This document shows, piece after piece, positions 7,489 to 14,730 of a stretch of DNA of 37,565 nt (the first letter of the stretch is position 1; each line of letters opens with the position of its first letter). The DNA comes from Lachnospiraceae bacterium (lineage in GTDB: Bacteria > Bacillota > Clostridia > Lachnospirales > Lachnospiraceae). Under the pieces are notes generated by a model. That model saw only the letters and a program-made list of their open reading frames with translations, was not told the origin of the DNA and made no database searches. The stretch lies in the NCBI GenBank assembly GCA_017513005.1, contig JAFWDM010000015.1, forward strand, positions 1 to 37,565, given 5' to 3'. A program made the translations under genes and the position numbers.

Positions 7489-8511
7489 TTATGCCTCGAT
7501 CTCGGAGAGCTTGACAGGCCTGCCCTCGACGAGGGACTTCTTGGCCGCGATCGCGATACGGACGGGCTCAAGGCCGTCCTTGCCGCCTACGGGGACTTCC
7601 TTGTCATTGAGAACTGCATCGACGAATGCCTTGGTCTCCGCGACGAATGCATCGTTGTAGCGCTCCAGGAAGAAGTAGGTGGGCTTGGCGGACTCGACGG
7701 TCTCGGCAGTGCTGACAAAGGCCTCGTTCTCGAGGTGGTTGTTGTCCTGCACGGAACCCTTCTCGCAGAGGACTTCGACGCGCTGGTCATAGCCGTAAGG
7801 GGCCTGGCGGCAGTTGTCGATGACACCGATCGCGCCGTTTGCGAACTTCAGGGTGACGATCGCGGTGTCGACGTCGTCATATTTCGCATAATCGGGATCG
7901 GTCAGGACTGCGCCGACAGTGGAGACTTCCGTGACATCGCTGCCGGACAGGTAGCGGACCATATCGAAGTCGTGGATCATCATGTCTGTGAAGATACCGC
8001 CGGAAACAGCGATATAGGACATGGGCGGGCCGGCGGGGTCGCGGGAGCAGACCTTGACGACATAGGGCTTGCCCAGTTTGCCGGAGGCGACGACGTCACG
8101 GACTGCCTTGTGGCTTCTGTCAAAGCGGCGGACGAAACCGACCTGGAGCTTGACGCCTGCCTTCTCGACCTCTGCCAGCGCATCTTTGATCTTTCCGACT
8201 TCCGTGTCGATGGGCTTCTCGCAGAAAATGTGTTTGCCGGCCTTCGCGGCGCGGATCATGAACTCGGCATGGGTGTTGGTGGAGGAGCAGATGAAGACTG
8301 CGTCCACGTCGTCAGCAGAGAAGACATCCTCGGGATCCTTGGAGCAGCGTGCGATGCCGATGCTCTTTGCCCATGCTTCCATCTCCTCATTCATGAAGGG
8401 ATCCGCCACGATGACGACTTCCGCGTCCGGAACAAAGTTCTGGATGTTTGTGCCATGCAGGTTGCCGATACGGCCGGCGCCCAGAAGACCGATTCTAAGT
8501 TTCTTGCCCAT
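7489..8511 (-). CDS. iolG: Inositol 2-dehydrogenase-like protein (Gfo/Idh/MocA)
   Basis: Likely oxidises myo-inositol or a related polyol with NAD+, giving the 2-keto form. The 340-residue length fits IolG (about 336-344). GAGRIG at 11-16 binds the dinucleotide, EKP at 98-100 supplies the catalytic Lys, and GGIFTDMMIHDFDMVRYL gives D176 and H180 of the catalytic triad. The start is set by GGAG six bases upstream. The gene follows the RbsC-type permease after a spacer of about 300 bases with hairpins. No iolB, C, D or E homologue that would confirm inositol breakdown is visible, so another polyol is possible. Its tail is followed by loosely repeated GGCACAG-type sequence up to about 7430. Confidence 0.8.
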   Translation of the reverse strand: MGKKLRIGLLGAGRIGNLHGTNIQNFVPDAEVVIVADPFMNEEMEAWAKSIGIARCSKDPEDVFSADDVDAVFICSSTNTHAEFMIRAAKAGKHIFCEKPIDTEVGKIKDALAEVEKAGVKLQVGFVRRFDRSHKAVRDVVASGKLGKPYVVKVCSRDPAGPPMSYIAVSGGIFTDMMIHDFDMVRYLSGSDVTEVSTVGAVLTDPDYAKYDDVDTAIVTLKFANGAIGVIDNCRQAPYGYDQRVEVLCEKGSVQDNNHLENEAFVSTAETVESAKPTYFFLERYNDAFVAETKAFVDAVLNDKEVPVGGKDGLEPVRIAIAAKKSLVEGRPVKLSEIEA

Positions 8512-8555
8512 TTTTTCTCCTTTTTAATTTGCTTTCAAAAATAAAAAACGTTGCT

Positions 8556-8689
8556 CTGTCCGACAGCCTGACAGTCTGCCGGACCTTCTATTAAGAGCTG
8601 CAGCGGAATGGAGCGGGAAGTGTCCCGCATTCCTCTCCCGCTGCCGGAACCATCGAAAGAAGTCCTTCCGGCAGTTCCGGCTTTTTTAC
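8556..8689 (-). other. Hairpin cluster in the permease-iolG spacer
   Basis: At least two clear inverted repeats are present. CTGCCGGAA (8641-8649) pairs with TTCCGGCAG (8666-8674). GGAATG-GCGGGA (8605-8618) pairs with TCCCGC-ATTCC (8623-8633), with small bulges. A weaker one lies near 8558-8583. On the minus strand they sit between two operon genes and lack a U-tract, suggesting mRNA processing or stability signals. The first pair is followed on the plus strand by six T residues. Confidence 0.55.
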
Positions 8690-8752
8690 AGCATCTTATT
8701 CGATATTGTCTGTCCTGTAAAGACAGAATCCCGGCGAGCCGTGCTCGAATCA

Positions 8753-8847
8753 GGCTTTTGCACCTGCTTCTTTACGGCGAGCCTTCGGCGATGGCACGCC
8801 TGCTGCTGCATTACGCCTTGGCGCCTGCTTCTTTACGGCGTGCCTTC
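8753..8847 (-). repeat. Duplicated 3' tail of the permease gene (two copies, 61-bp offset)
   Basis: The last codons and stop of the permease (8811-8847) are repeated at 8750-8786 with about 88 percent identity. The second copy, in another frame, again encodes KARRKEAGAKA plus stop. All differences between the copies over this stretch are synonymous, including TAA versus TGA. Confidence 0.88.
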
Positions 8848-9797
8848 GCTGCCATCGCCTCACGGGTGACGTCGAGGAGGACGGCGCCGATGATGACGAG
8901 ACCCAGGACCATGTTCTGGACCGCGGAATCAACGGACAGAAGGGTGAAGCCGTTGCGCAGGGTCGCGATGACCAGGGCGCCGATGATGGTACCGAACATC
9001 GTACCCTTGCCGCCCATGAAGGACGCGCCGCCGATGACGCAGGATGCAATGGCGTCTGTGTCGTAGGGCTGGATCGCGTTCGCGCCGTTGCAGATGCCCG
9101 AACGGCCGATGGAGACGATGCCCGCGATGGCTGCCATGAAGCCGGAGACCGCATAGCAGAAGGTCAGGACGTTGGCTGCGTCAATACCGGAGAGCCTTGT
9201 TGCCTCCATGTTGCCGCCTGCGCAGTAGATGGACCGGCCCAGCGCCGTCCTGGTCAGCAGGATGTGCATCAGGATGTAGATGATGACGACCACGATGAAG
9301 CTGACCGGGAAGCCGCCGATGGTCGCGGAGCCCAGGGCCATGACGCCCTCAGGGAAGCCGGAGATCATCTGCGACCCGGTGACCAGGAGGGATGCGCCCC
9401 AGAGGAAGTTCTTCATGCCCAGAGTGGATACGAAGGGGTGGGGCAGGTGGAGCCTGGTCAGGAGCGTCCCGTTAATCAGGCCGATGATGGTGCCGGCGAC
9501 CAGGGCGATCAGGATCAGGATGACGGGGTTGGTCATGCCGCCCTTGACCAGCATGCCGCACATGCAGGCGCAGAACGTCGCGTTCGCGCCGACCGACAGG
9601 TCGATGCCTGCCGTGATCAGGCACAGGAGCATGCCCGTGGACAGGAGGGCCGTGAAGGTCGTCTGCTTCAGGACGGACATGATGTTGCTGTAGGTAAGGA
9701 AGTTCTTGCTCGCGATCGACAGTACGACGCAGAGGATCACCAGTGCGCCCAGCGTACCCAGGTACGATGAAAGACCGCCTAATTTATTTTTTTTCAT
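8811..9797 (-). CDS. Sugar ABC transporter permease, RbsC family
   Basis: Membrane channel of a ribose/inositol-type importer working with the ATPase and binding protein encoded upstream. The 328-residue protein has about 8-10 hydrophobic segments and the family's conserved stretches TAGIDLSVGA, GxxNG and GTIIGALVIATLRNGF. The start ATG at 9797 is chosen because AAAGGAA lies 8 bases upstream and the protein then begins MKKNKLGG. An upstream in-frame extension to 9932 runs through hairpins and is not believed. The C-terminus ends in a basic Ala/Lys-rich tail (AMAAKARRKEAGAKA) that is duplicated after the stop. Confidence 0.92.
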   Translation of the reverse strand: MKKNKLGGLSSYLGTLGALVILCVVLSIASKNFLTYSNIMSVLKQTTFTALLSTGMLLCLITAGIDLSVGANATFCACMCGMLVKGGMTNPVILILIALVAGTIIGLINGTLLTRLHLPHPFVSTLGMKNFLWGASLLVTGSQMISGFPEGVMALGSATIGGFPVSFIVVVIIYILMHILLTRTALGRSIYCAGGNMEATRLSGIDAANVLTFCYAVSGFMAAIAGIVSIGRSGICNGANAIQPYDTDAIASCVIGGASFMGGKGTMFGTIIGALVIATLRNGFTLLSVDSAVQNMVLGLVIIGAVLLDVTREAMAAKARRKEAGAKA

Positions 9798-9891
9798 CTG
9801 CTTTTCCTTTCTATATCGAATCGTATCTCCGATCATGACGGAGGTCTCAATCAAGACTGATGCGGAGCATATATCGGGGATCGGCCCGCCC

Positions 9892-10092
9892 GGGTGAAGA
9901 GAAAGATGCGTCAGCATTTTCTCTGAACCCACGAGGCTGACAAAGTCAGCCTCGGCTTAGACGAGGAAACGCACAGCGTTAATCCTCTGTCACGCCTGAG
10001 GAGAAATTCACGAAGGTGATTTCTCCGAGGGGGCCGAAGTCAGCAGAGCTGACTTCGCATTTAGATTGATTGCCATCGGGCAATCAATCTAA
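9892..10092 (-). other. Array of six consecutive hairpins between ATPase and permease genes
   Basis: Six inverted repeats follow each other: 9892-9904/9918-9930; 9932-9941/9945-9954 (10 bp, AAA loop); 9963-9972/9976-9987; 10000-10011/10016-10026; 10035-10044/10048-10057 (10 bp, AGA loop); and 10061-10074/10079-10092 (14 bp, ATCG loop). The last includes the stop codon of the ATPase gene. None has a U-tract on the minus strand. This looks like an RNA-processing or translation-uncoupling spacer. Confidence 0.85.
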
Positions 10093-11586
10093 ATTGCCGC
10101 CCCAGGCCGCCTTCATCAGGCTCTCCTGGTTGAAGTGCTTGCTGCCGCGCTCCACGACCGCCTTGACGACACCCTCGCGCATGACGACCACGCGGTCGCT
10201 CATGCCCAGGATCTCCGGCATCTCCGAGGAGACCATGATGACGCACTTGCCTTCCTTGACAAGGCGGTTCATGACGTTGTACACCTCTATCTTGGCGCCG
10301 ACGTCGATGCCGCGGGTCGGCTCGTCAAAGATGAAGATCTCCGCGTCCGTGTTGACCCACTTGCCGATGACGACCTTCTGCTGGTTGCCGCCCGACAGCT
10401 GGCCCACGATCTCGTCGATCGAAGGGGTCTTGATCTTCAGGGACTCGATGTTCTCCGTCCCCTTCTCCAGGATCCTCTTCTGGTTCAGGAAGGCTCCGTC
10501 GCAGAAGCCCTTGAGGTTGGCCAGGATCAGGTTGTTGCGGATGGACTCCGCCAGCACCAGGCCCTGTCCCTTGCGGTCCTCGGTCAAAAAGGCGATGCCC
10601 GCCGCGATGGCCTGCTTGGGGCTCTTGATCGTCACTTCCTTGCCGTCGATATAGATCTTTCCGCCGTCCAGGGGGTCTGCTCCGAAGATGGCCCGCATGG
10701 TCTCTGTCCGGCCCGCGCCGACCAGGCCCGCGAAGCCCAGGACCTGCCCGCGGTAGGCCTCGAAGCTCACGTCATGCAGGACGCCGCCCTCCTCCAGGTG
10801 CTCCGCCTTCAGAGCCACCGCGCCCTTCTCGCCGAACTCCTTCGGGAACAGGTTGTCCAGGGACCGGCCGACCATGGCCGCGATCAGGGAGTCGTTGTCC
10901 CAGTCCTTGATGTCCCTTGTATCGATGTACTGGCCGTCGCGGATGACCTCCACGCGGTCGCAGAGCTCAAAGAGCTCCTCCAGCTTGTGGGAGACGAAGA
11001 CGATGCCGATGCCTCTGTCACGAAGGTCGCGGCAGGTCTTCATCAGCTGCTCGACCTCCTTCTCGCCCAGAGAGGAGGTAGGCTCGTCCATGATGATCAT
11101 CTTGGCGTCGATCAGGACCGCCTTCGCGATCTCGATCATCTGCTGCACGCCCATGCCGAAGGTGCCCGCCGGCTTGGTCGGGTCCACGTCCTGGCCCAGG
11201 GAGGCCATGACTTCCTTCGCCTTTTTGTGCATATATCCGTAGTCCAGGAGCCCGCCCGGACCTTTTTTCCACTTGTTGATAAAGATATTGTCCGTGATGG
11301 AGAGGAGCTTCTCGATGTTCAGCTCCTGGTAGACGCACGCGATGCCCGCCGCAGCCGATTCGTTCGGGTTGTGGAAGGTCTTCAGCTCGCCTTCGACATA
11401 GATCTCGCCCTCATCCGGCTTGTGCACGCCGGTGAGCACCTTGATCAGGGTCGATTTGCCCGCGCCGTTCTCGCCGATCAGGCCCAGGATCTCTCCGGGC
11501 TTGACCGCCAGCTGCATCTTGTCGAGCGCCTTGACTCCGGGAAATATCTTTGTGCAATTTTTCAATTCCACAACATATTCGCTCAT
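10084..11586 (-). CDS. Sugar ABC transporter ATP-binding protein, tandem-domain RbsA/MglA type
   Basis: Energises the ribose/inositol-type importer at the cytoplasmic face. The 500-residue protein has two ABC domains. The first has Walker A GENGAGKST at 38-46, an MIEIAKAV signature region and Walker B MIIMDEPTS. The second has the degenerate Walker A GLVGAGRTE typical of RbsA, a full LSGGNQQK signature and FIFDEPTRGID. The start at 11586 (MSEYVVELKNC) is preferred over the 32-residue upstream extension because the family begins here and AAAGGAA lies upstream. The gene follows the binding-protein gene by 288 bases containing hairpins. Confidence 0.95.
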   Translation of the reverse strand: MSEYVVELKNCTKIFPGVKALDKMQLAVKPGEILGLIGENGAGKSTLIKVLTGVHKPDEGEIYVEGELKTFHNPNESAAAGIACVYQELNIEKLLSITDNIFINKWKKGPGGLLDYGYMHKKAKEVMASLGQDVDPTKPAGTFGMGVQQMIEIAKAVLIDAKMIIMDEPTSSLGEKEVEQLMKTCRDLRDRGIGIVFVSHKLEELFELCDRVEVIRDGQYIDTRDIKDWDNDSLIAAMVGRSLDNLFPKEFGEKGAVALKAEHLEEGGVLHDVSFEAYRGQVLGFAGLVGAGRTETMRAIFGADPLDGGKIYIDGKEVTIKSPKQAIAAGIAFLTEDRKGQGLVLAESIRNNLILANLKGFCDGAFLNQKRILEKGTENIESLKIKTPSIDEIVGQLSGGNQQKVVIGKWVNTDAEIFIFDEPTRGIDVGAKIEVYNVMNRLVKEGKCVIMVSSEMPEILGMSDRVVVMREGVVKAVVERGSKHFNQESLMKAAWGGNLD

Positions 11587-11634
11587 TCGAAAGTATTCCT
11601 TTCTGTCCTGTATGCATTCCCCCTGTAAAAAGCA

Positions 11635-11678
11635 ATGGACTCTCCACTGGGCTTTGATAAGTCCGGTGAAGAGTCCAT
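11635..11678 (-). other. Hairpin in the binding protein-ATPase spacer
   Basis: ATGGACTCT (11635-11643) pairs with AGAGTCCAT (11670-11678), and CAC/GTG and GG/CC pairs extend it inward. It lies about 50 bases upstream of the ATPase start codon. A second small hairpin (GTCCG 11849-11853 with CGGAC 11861-11865) sits just after the binding-protein stop. Such spacers commonly let the binding protein be made in excess. Confidence 0.6.
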
Positions 11679-11874
11679 ACATTCCCTGCTCATCCAGGAT
11701 GTTCTTCAGGACTTACATGGAAGCACAGCTCAAATTGAACCTGCGTAAACCATTTCCTTCAGACGATTCGTTGTCTCTGTCCGTCATTATTTTCGAGTAA
11801 AAGTGATCAGCTGTGCTTTCAGACCGGCCGCTTCACAGAGCGCTGCCCGTCCGAAACTGACGGACCGGACCTCA

Positions 11875-12927
11875 TTAGTTTTCGGAATAGCCCTTCAGAG
11901 TGTCGATGTGCTGCTGCGCATTGTCCTTGGTGATGATGGTATAGCCGGAATCCACAACGGGATCGACCTGCTCGCCGTTCAGGTATTTCACCATGGTCTC
12001 AACTGCCAGATAGGACATGTTGTAAGGGTTCTGCGCAGTACTCATGGTCATCTTGCCCTCGAGGATCGCTTCTGCAGCGGGGATCTGGCCGTCAAAGCCG
12101 AGGAAGATGGTGTTCTTGTAGCCCTCAAGGCCTGCCTTGGCTGCCGCGTTTGCAGCTGCCAGAGCCATATCGTCGTTGTTCGCGCAGATGATGGCGATGC
12201 CTTCGGGATGAGAGGACATGATGCCTTCCATCTCATTGGTAGCCAGATCGGCAACTGCGTTCGCATAGTGGACTTCGTTCTCAAGGAACTCGCCGCCGTT
12301 CTCGTTGACACCTGCGATGTAGCCGTTCATACGGGCGGTGTTGGTGCCGTCGCCCTGGACACCTGCGATCTCGATGCACTTGATCTCTTCCCAGCCTGCA
12401 TCCTTGGCTGCCTGGACTGCTGCCGCGGCACCTGCCTTGGCTGCCTCCTCGTTACCGGTTCCGATGAAGGAGATGACCTTGTCGGAGTTGATGGCGCTGT
12501 CGAGAGCCATGATCGGCTTGTCCGTATCCTTGATCAGGGTGGCGACGGTGTCTGCCTGCAGCGGAGCAATGATGTAGCCATCATATGCACCGGAGCCGAG
12601 ATCGGTCTGGATCATGTTCATCTGCTCGTCATAGGATGTCTCTGAAGGCGGTCCCTTGACGTCGACGGTCACACCGGGGTGCTCTTTCTCATAGGCCTTT
12701 GCGCCTGCCTGGATGTAGCTCCAGTACTCGGAAGAAAGCGTCTTGCAGATGACGTCGATCTTGTACTCGCCGCTGCCGCCTGCAGGAGCTGCCGCCTCAC
12801 CGGTCGAAGCATCCGCTGCCGGTGCGGGAGTGCTGCTGGCGTCTGAGCTGCTTCCGGAACCGCCGCAGGCCACCATGGAGACGGCGACTGCGCCGGCGAG
12901 CAGAGCTGCCAATAACTTACGTTTCAT
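11875..12927 (-). CDS. Sugar ABC transporter substrate-binding lipoprotein, RbsB family
   Basis: Captures a sugar or polyol outside the cell for the RbsA/RbsC-type importer. The signal peptide MKRKLLAALLAGAVAVSMVA ends in a lipobox with C21, followed by a Ser/Ala/Pro-rich linker (22-52) and a two-lobed type I periplasmic binding fold. DGYIIAPLQADTV, the GTGNEEAAKAG segment and ANNDDMALAA are typical of the RbsB/inositol-binding group. 350 residues including leader is normal. AGGAGG lies 8 bases upstream of the start. A terminator (13097-13144) isolates the gene from the isomerase unit upstream. The actual ligand cannot be read from the sequence. Confidence 0.92.
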   Translation of the reverse strand: MKRKLLAALLAGAVAVSMVACGGSGSSSDASSTPAPAADASTGEAAAPAGGSGEYKIDVICKTLSSEYWSYIQAGAKAYEKEHPGVTVDVKGPPSETSYDEQMNMIQTDLGSGAYDGYIIAPLQADTVATLIKDTDKPIMALDSAINSDKVISFIGTGNEEAAKAGAAAAVQAAKDAGWEEIKCIEIAGVQGDGTNTARMNGYIAGVNENGGEFLENEVHYANAVADLATNEMEGIMSSHPEGIAIICANNDDMALAAANAAAKAGLEGYKNTIFLGFDGQIPAAEAILEGKMTMSTAQNPYNMSYLAVETMVKYLNGEQVDPVVDSGYTIITKDNAQQHIDTLKGYSEN

Positions 12928-13035
12928 AGCTACTACCTCCTGTTTGAATATGAATAGTTACCTGTTACCCTACCTATTTACACAGACATGGCACCGGTCT
13001 GCTGTGCCCGGCACCGCCTGTCCGGTCAATAGCCC

Positions 13036-13049
13036 TTTTGACGCTTTCA
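13036..13049 (-). promoter_or_regulatory. Candidate CcpA cre site upstream of the ABC importer
   Basis: On the minus strand TGAAAGCGTCAAAA matches the cre consensus TGWAANCGNTNWCA at all but two of its defined positions. It lies about 110 bases before the binding-protein start. No convincing promoter hexamers were found in 12928-13096, so the site's position relative to a promoter is unknown. Confidence 0.4.
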
Positions 13050-13096
13050 GCGCAGCGCACTGAAAAACAATAGTTTTTTTCTTGCGGCCTCCCGGC

Positions 13097-13144
13097 AAAA
13101 AAACAGAGCCGGTATACAGACCTCATGCGTCTGTATACCGGCTC
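13097..13144 (-). terminator. Strong terminator after the isomerase/small-protein unit
   Basis: A perfect 16-bp stem pairs 13106-13121 with 13129-13144 around a 7-base loop. On the minus strand it is followed by a run of seven U (13097-13103). It separates the upstream transcript from the ABC operon, which must have its own promoter. Confidence 0.88.
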
Positions 13145-13157
13145 CGATTGCCCTTCC

Positions 13158-13310
13158 TCATCTCCGATCAGATGAGGGACTGTATATGATTTTGCGTTTT
13201 TCTTCTAAAACAATGACACTGTCACCTTTTCTTCTGATCACTGCATCATTCCCGCGTTTTAGAATTGCTTCCACGGCCGCCATGACTTTTTCGTCAATCT
13301 TTATATCCAT
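13158..13310 (-). CDS. 50-residue small protein of unknown function
   Basis: The frame begins MDIKIDEKVMAAVEAILK and ends SPSSDRR-TGA. It is a charged, soluble protein with a predicted helix (about 8-19) and a beta-like stretch DAVIRRKGDSVIVLEE. GGGGAA lies about 11 bases upstream of the ATG. The gene sits 168 bases after the TIM-barrel gene, and the strong terminator begins about 14 bases beyond its stop, which argues that this is a translated unit. I do not recognise a family. Codon choice is less GC-biased than in neighbours. It could be a small regulator or a nucleic-acid-binding peptide, but that is not supported by any motif. Confidence 0.6.
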   Translation of the reverse strand: MDIKIDEKVMAAVEAILKRGNDAVIRRKGDSVIVLEEKRKIIYSPSSDRR

Positions 13311-13478
13311 ATCTGAATACTTCCCCGGTCTGCCGCGTTTTCAGTATATCATTTAAGTCCTTTTCAGCGATAGATCCTTCCTGATCGATAGATGCTTCTT
13401 AAAAAATTATTTTTCTACGCATATTTCTTTGCGTTCACCGTCAAAAACAGACAGCCGCCTGCCCGATCAGGTGCAGTC

Positions 13479-14261
13479 TCAGACCAGGGTCATGATCGCC
13501 TTGACAGCCTCTGCGGTCGTGGTCAGCGGGAAGAGCTCATAGCCCACATAGCCCTGGTAGCCGACTTCCTCGAGGGCCCTGTACACCCTGGGATAATAGA
13601 TCTCGCCGGTGCCGGGCTCATGCCTGCCGGGCGCGTCCGCGATGTGGACATGGCCGAAAGTGTCACCGTAGTTTTTGATCGTATCACAGATGCAGCCTTC
13701 ATTGATCTGCATATGATAGGCATCATAGAGGACCTTTAGCTTCGGAGAGCCGATCAGACGGATCATCTCCGCTGCGTCCCGGGTATATTCCAGGAAATTG
13801 CCGACATGGTCAGTCGTGATATTCAGTCCTTCCAGGTTCATCTGGATCCCGGTCTTCTCCGCCAGGGCTGCGCACTTTTCCAGATTGCGAAACATGGTGC
13901 AGAGCTTCACCGTATAGGAGAGGTTATCGTAGTGATTGATAACGATTCCGCCGTCGCCCAGGCCGTTGGAATGGATGGTCACACAGGGGGCTCCGAGGAA
14001 CTTCGCTGTCTCGCAGGACTTCTCGAGGTATTCCATATAGGCCTCCGTCTGATCGGGGTCGATCAGGGACAGGTCTGCGTCACCGTTGAATCCGCAGATC
14101 GGGATCCCGGCCTTTTCCACCGCTTCCTTCACTGCATTCAGGTCCTTCTCGGGCCATCCCCAGAATTCAACTGCATCAAATCCGTCATCCTTCGCCGCCT
14201 GGAACCTGTCCAGGAAAGGAATCTCTCCGTACAGAGCATCAATGCAAGCGGATGTTTTCAT
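13479..14261 (-). CDS. Sugar-phosphate isomerase/epimerase family TIM barrel, hydroxypyruvate isomerase-like
   Basis: Probably isomerises a small keto/aldo sugar or sugar acid. The closest family by motifs is Hyi (hydroxypyruvate to tartronate semialdehyde). VEFWGWPEKD (31-40) and GHVHIADAPGRHEPGTGE (203-220) are strongly Hyi-like. Putative metal ligands are E144 (MNLEG), D180/H183 (YDAYHMQ) and E242 (GYELFP). The 260-residue length fits. ATG 14261 is chosen for GGAGGAAAAGTA just upstream and because the protein then begins MKTSACID. The 21-residue upstream extension is rejected. The gene is preceded by two promoter candidates and LacI-type half-sites, and is presumably controlled by the adjacent regulator. 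Xylose-isomerase-like IolE/IolI functions are alternatives. Confidence 0.85.
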   Translation of the reverse strand: MKTSACIDALYGEIPFLDRFQAAKDDGFDAVEFWGWPEKDLNAVKEAVEKAGIPICGFNGDADLSLIDPDQTEAYMEYLEKSCETAKFLGAPCVTIHSNGLGDGGIVINHYDNLSYTVKLCTMFRNLEKCAALAEKTGIQMNLEGLNITTDHVGNFLEYTRDAAEMIRLIGSPKLKVLYDAYHMQINEGCICDTIKNYGDTFGHVHIADAPGRHEPGTGEIYYPRVYRALEEVGYQGYVGYELFPLTTTAEAVKAIMTLV

Positions 14262-14361
14262 TACTTTTCCTCCATGATTCTTTTTCCGATTTTTCCCCGG
14301 CCCGTCGGCCGCAGGATGGTTCATATACCCTTAGCGCCGCAAAAGCTGTCACAAATCTCAC

Positions 14362-14385
14362 AAAGATGTGCAAAAGCACATCTTT
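14362..14385. other. Hairpin in the isomerase leader
   Basis: AAAGATGTGC (14362-14371) pairs perfectly with GCACATCTTT (14376-14385) around AAAA. The right arm is partly repeated directly after (AGCACATCTTT, 14386-14396). It lies about 100 bases upstream of the isomerase start codon. Confidence 0.7.
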
Positions 14386-14421
14386 AGCACATCTTTGCTG
14401 CAGGACTCCTCCTCCGGCCTC

Positions 14422-14488
14422 GATGTTTACCAACTGTGTTTGTGCTTTGCACGGTTATGTGCAATGCACAGCCTTTGTTATAAACATC
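14422..14488. other. Long imperfect inverted repeat in the isomerase leader
   Basis: GATGTTTA (14422-14429) is mirrored by TAAACATC (14481-14488). Further in, GTGCTTTGCAC is mirrored by GTGCAATGCAC around a GGTTAT loop. The predicted RNA would be a 67-nt stem-loop located between the promoters at about 14600-14660 and the start codon at 14261. No known riboswitch signature was recognised. Confidence 0.65.
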
Positions 14489-14590
14489 TTACTCCATCTC
14501 AATAGGAAAAGCAAAATGGAAATAATGCCAAAAATCCTGGTTCGTTTTTGTATGGAATGCACAAAAGTCAAGTATGCAAAAAACAGCCGG

Positions 14591-14660
14591 ATTATACGAG
14601 ACTGGAATTCCGTTTGAATTCACATGTACTATCATAGCACATTTTGATCCCGTTTGTAAA
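14591..14660 (-). promoter_or_regulatory. Two overlapping promoter candidates with LacI-type half-sites
   Basis: P1: TTTACA (14655-14660), 18-base spacer, TATGAT (14631-14636) with an extended TG. P2: TTCAAA (14613-14618), 16-base spacer, TATAAT (14591-14596). The heptamer CCGTTTG occurs at 14610-14616, inside a GAATTC-N5-GAATTC inverted repeat (14605-14621), and again at 14650-14656 overlapping the P1 -35 box. The copies are 40 bases apart, about four helical turns, as expected for repressor sites. The LacI-family gene ends about 70 bases upstream. Confidence 0.6.
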
Positions 14661-14730
14661 TCCGACTGAGAATAACTAAAAAAATGTACAAACTGCCGGA
14701 TTCCTGTACCGGTCAGACAATTCCCTCCTG

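Noticed and set aside
10135..11628. 497-codon frame opposite the RbsA-type ATPase
   Set aside because: Antisense shadow with Asp/His/Leu-rich composition typical of reversed GC-rich coding DNA.
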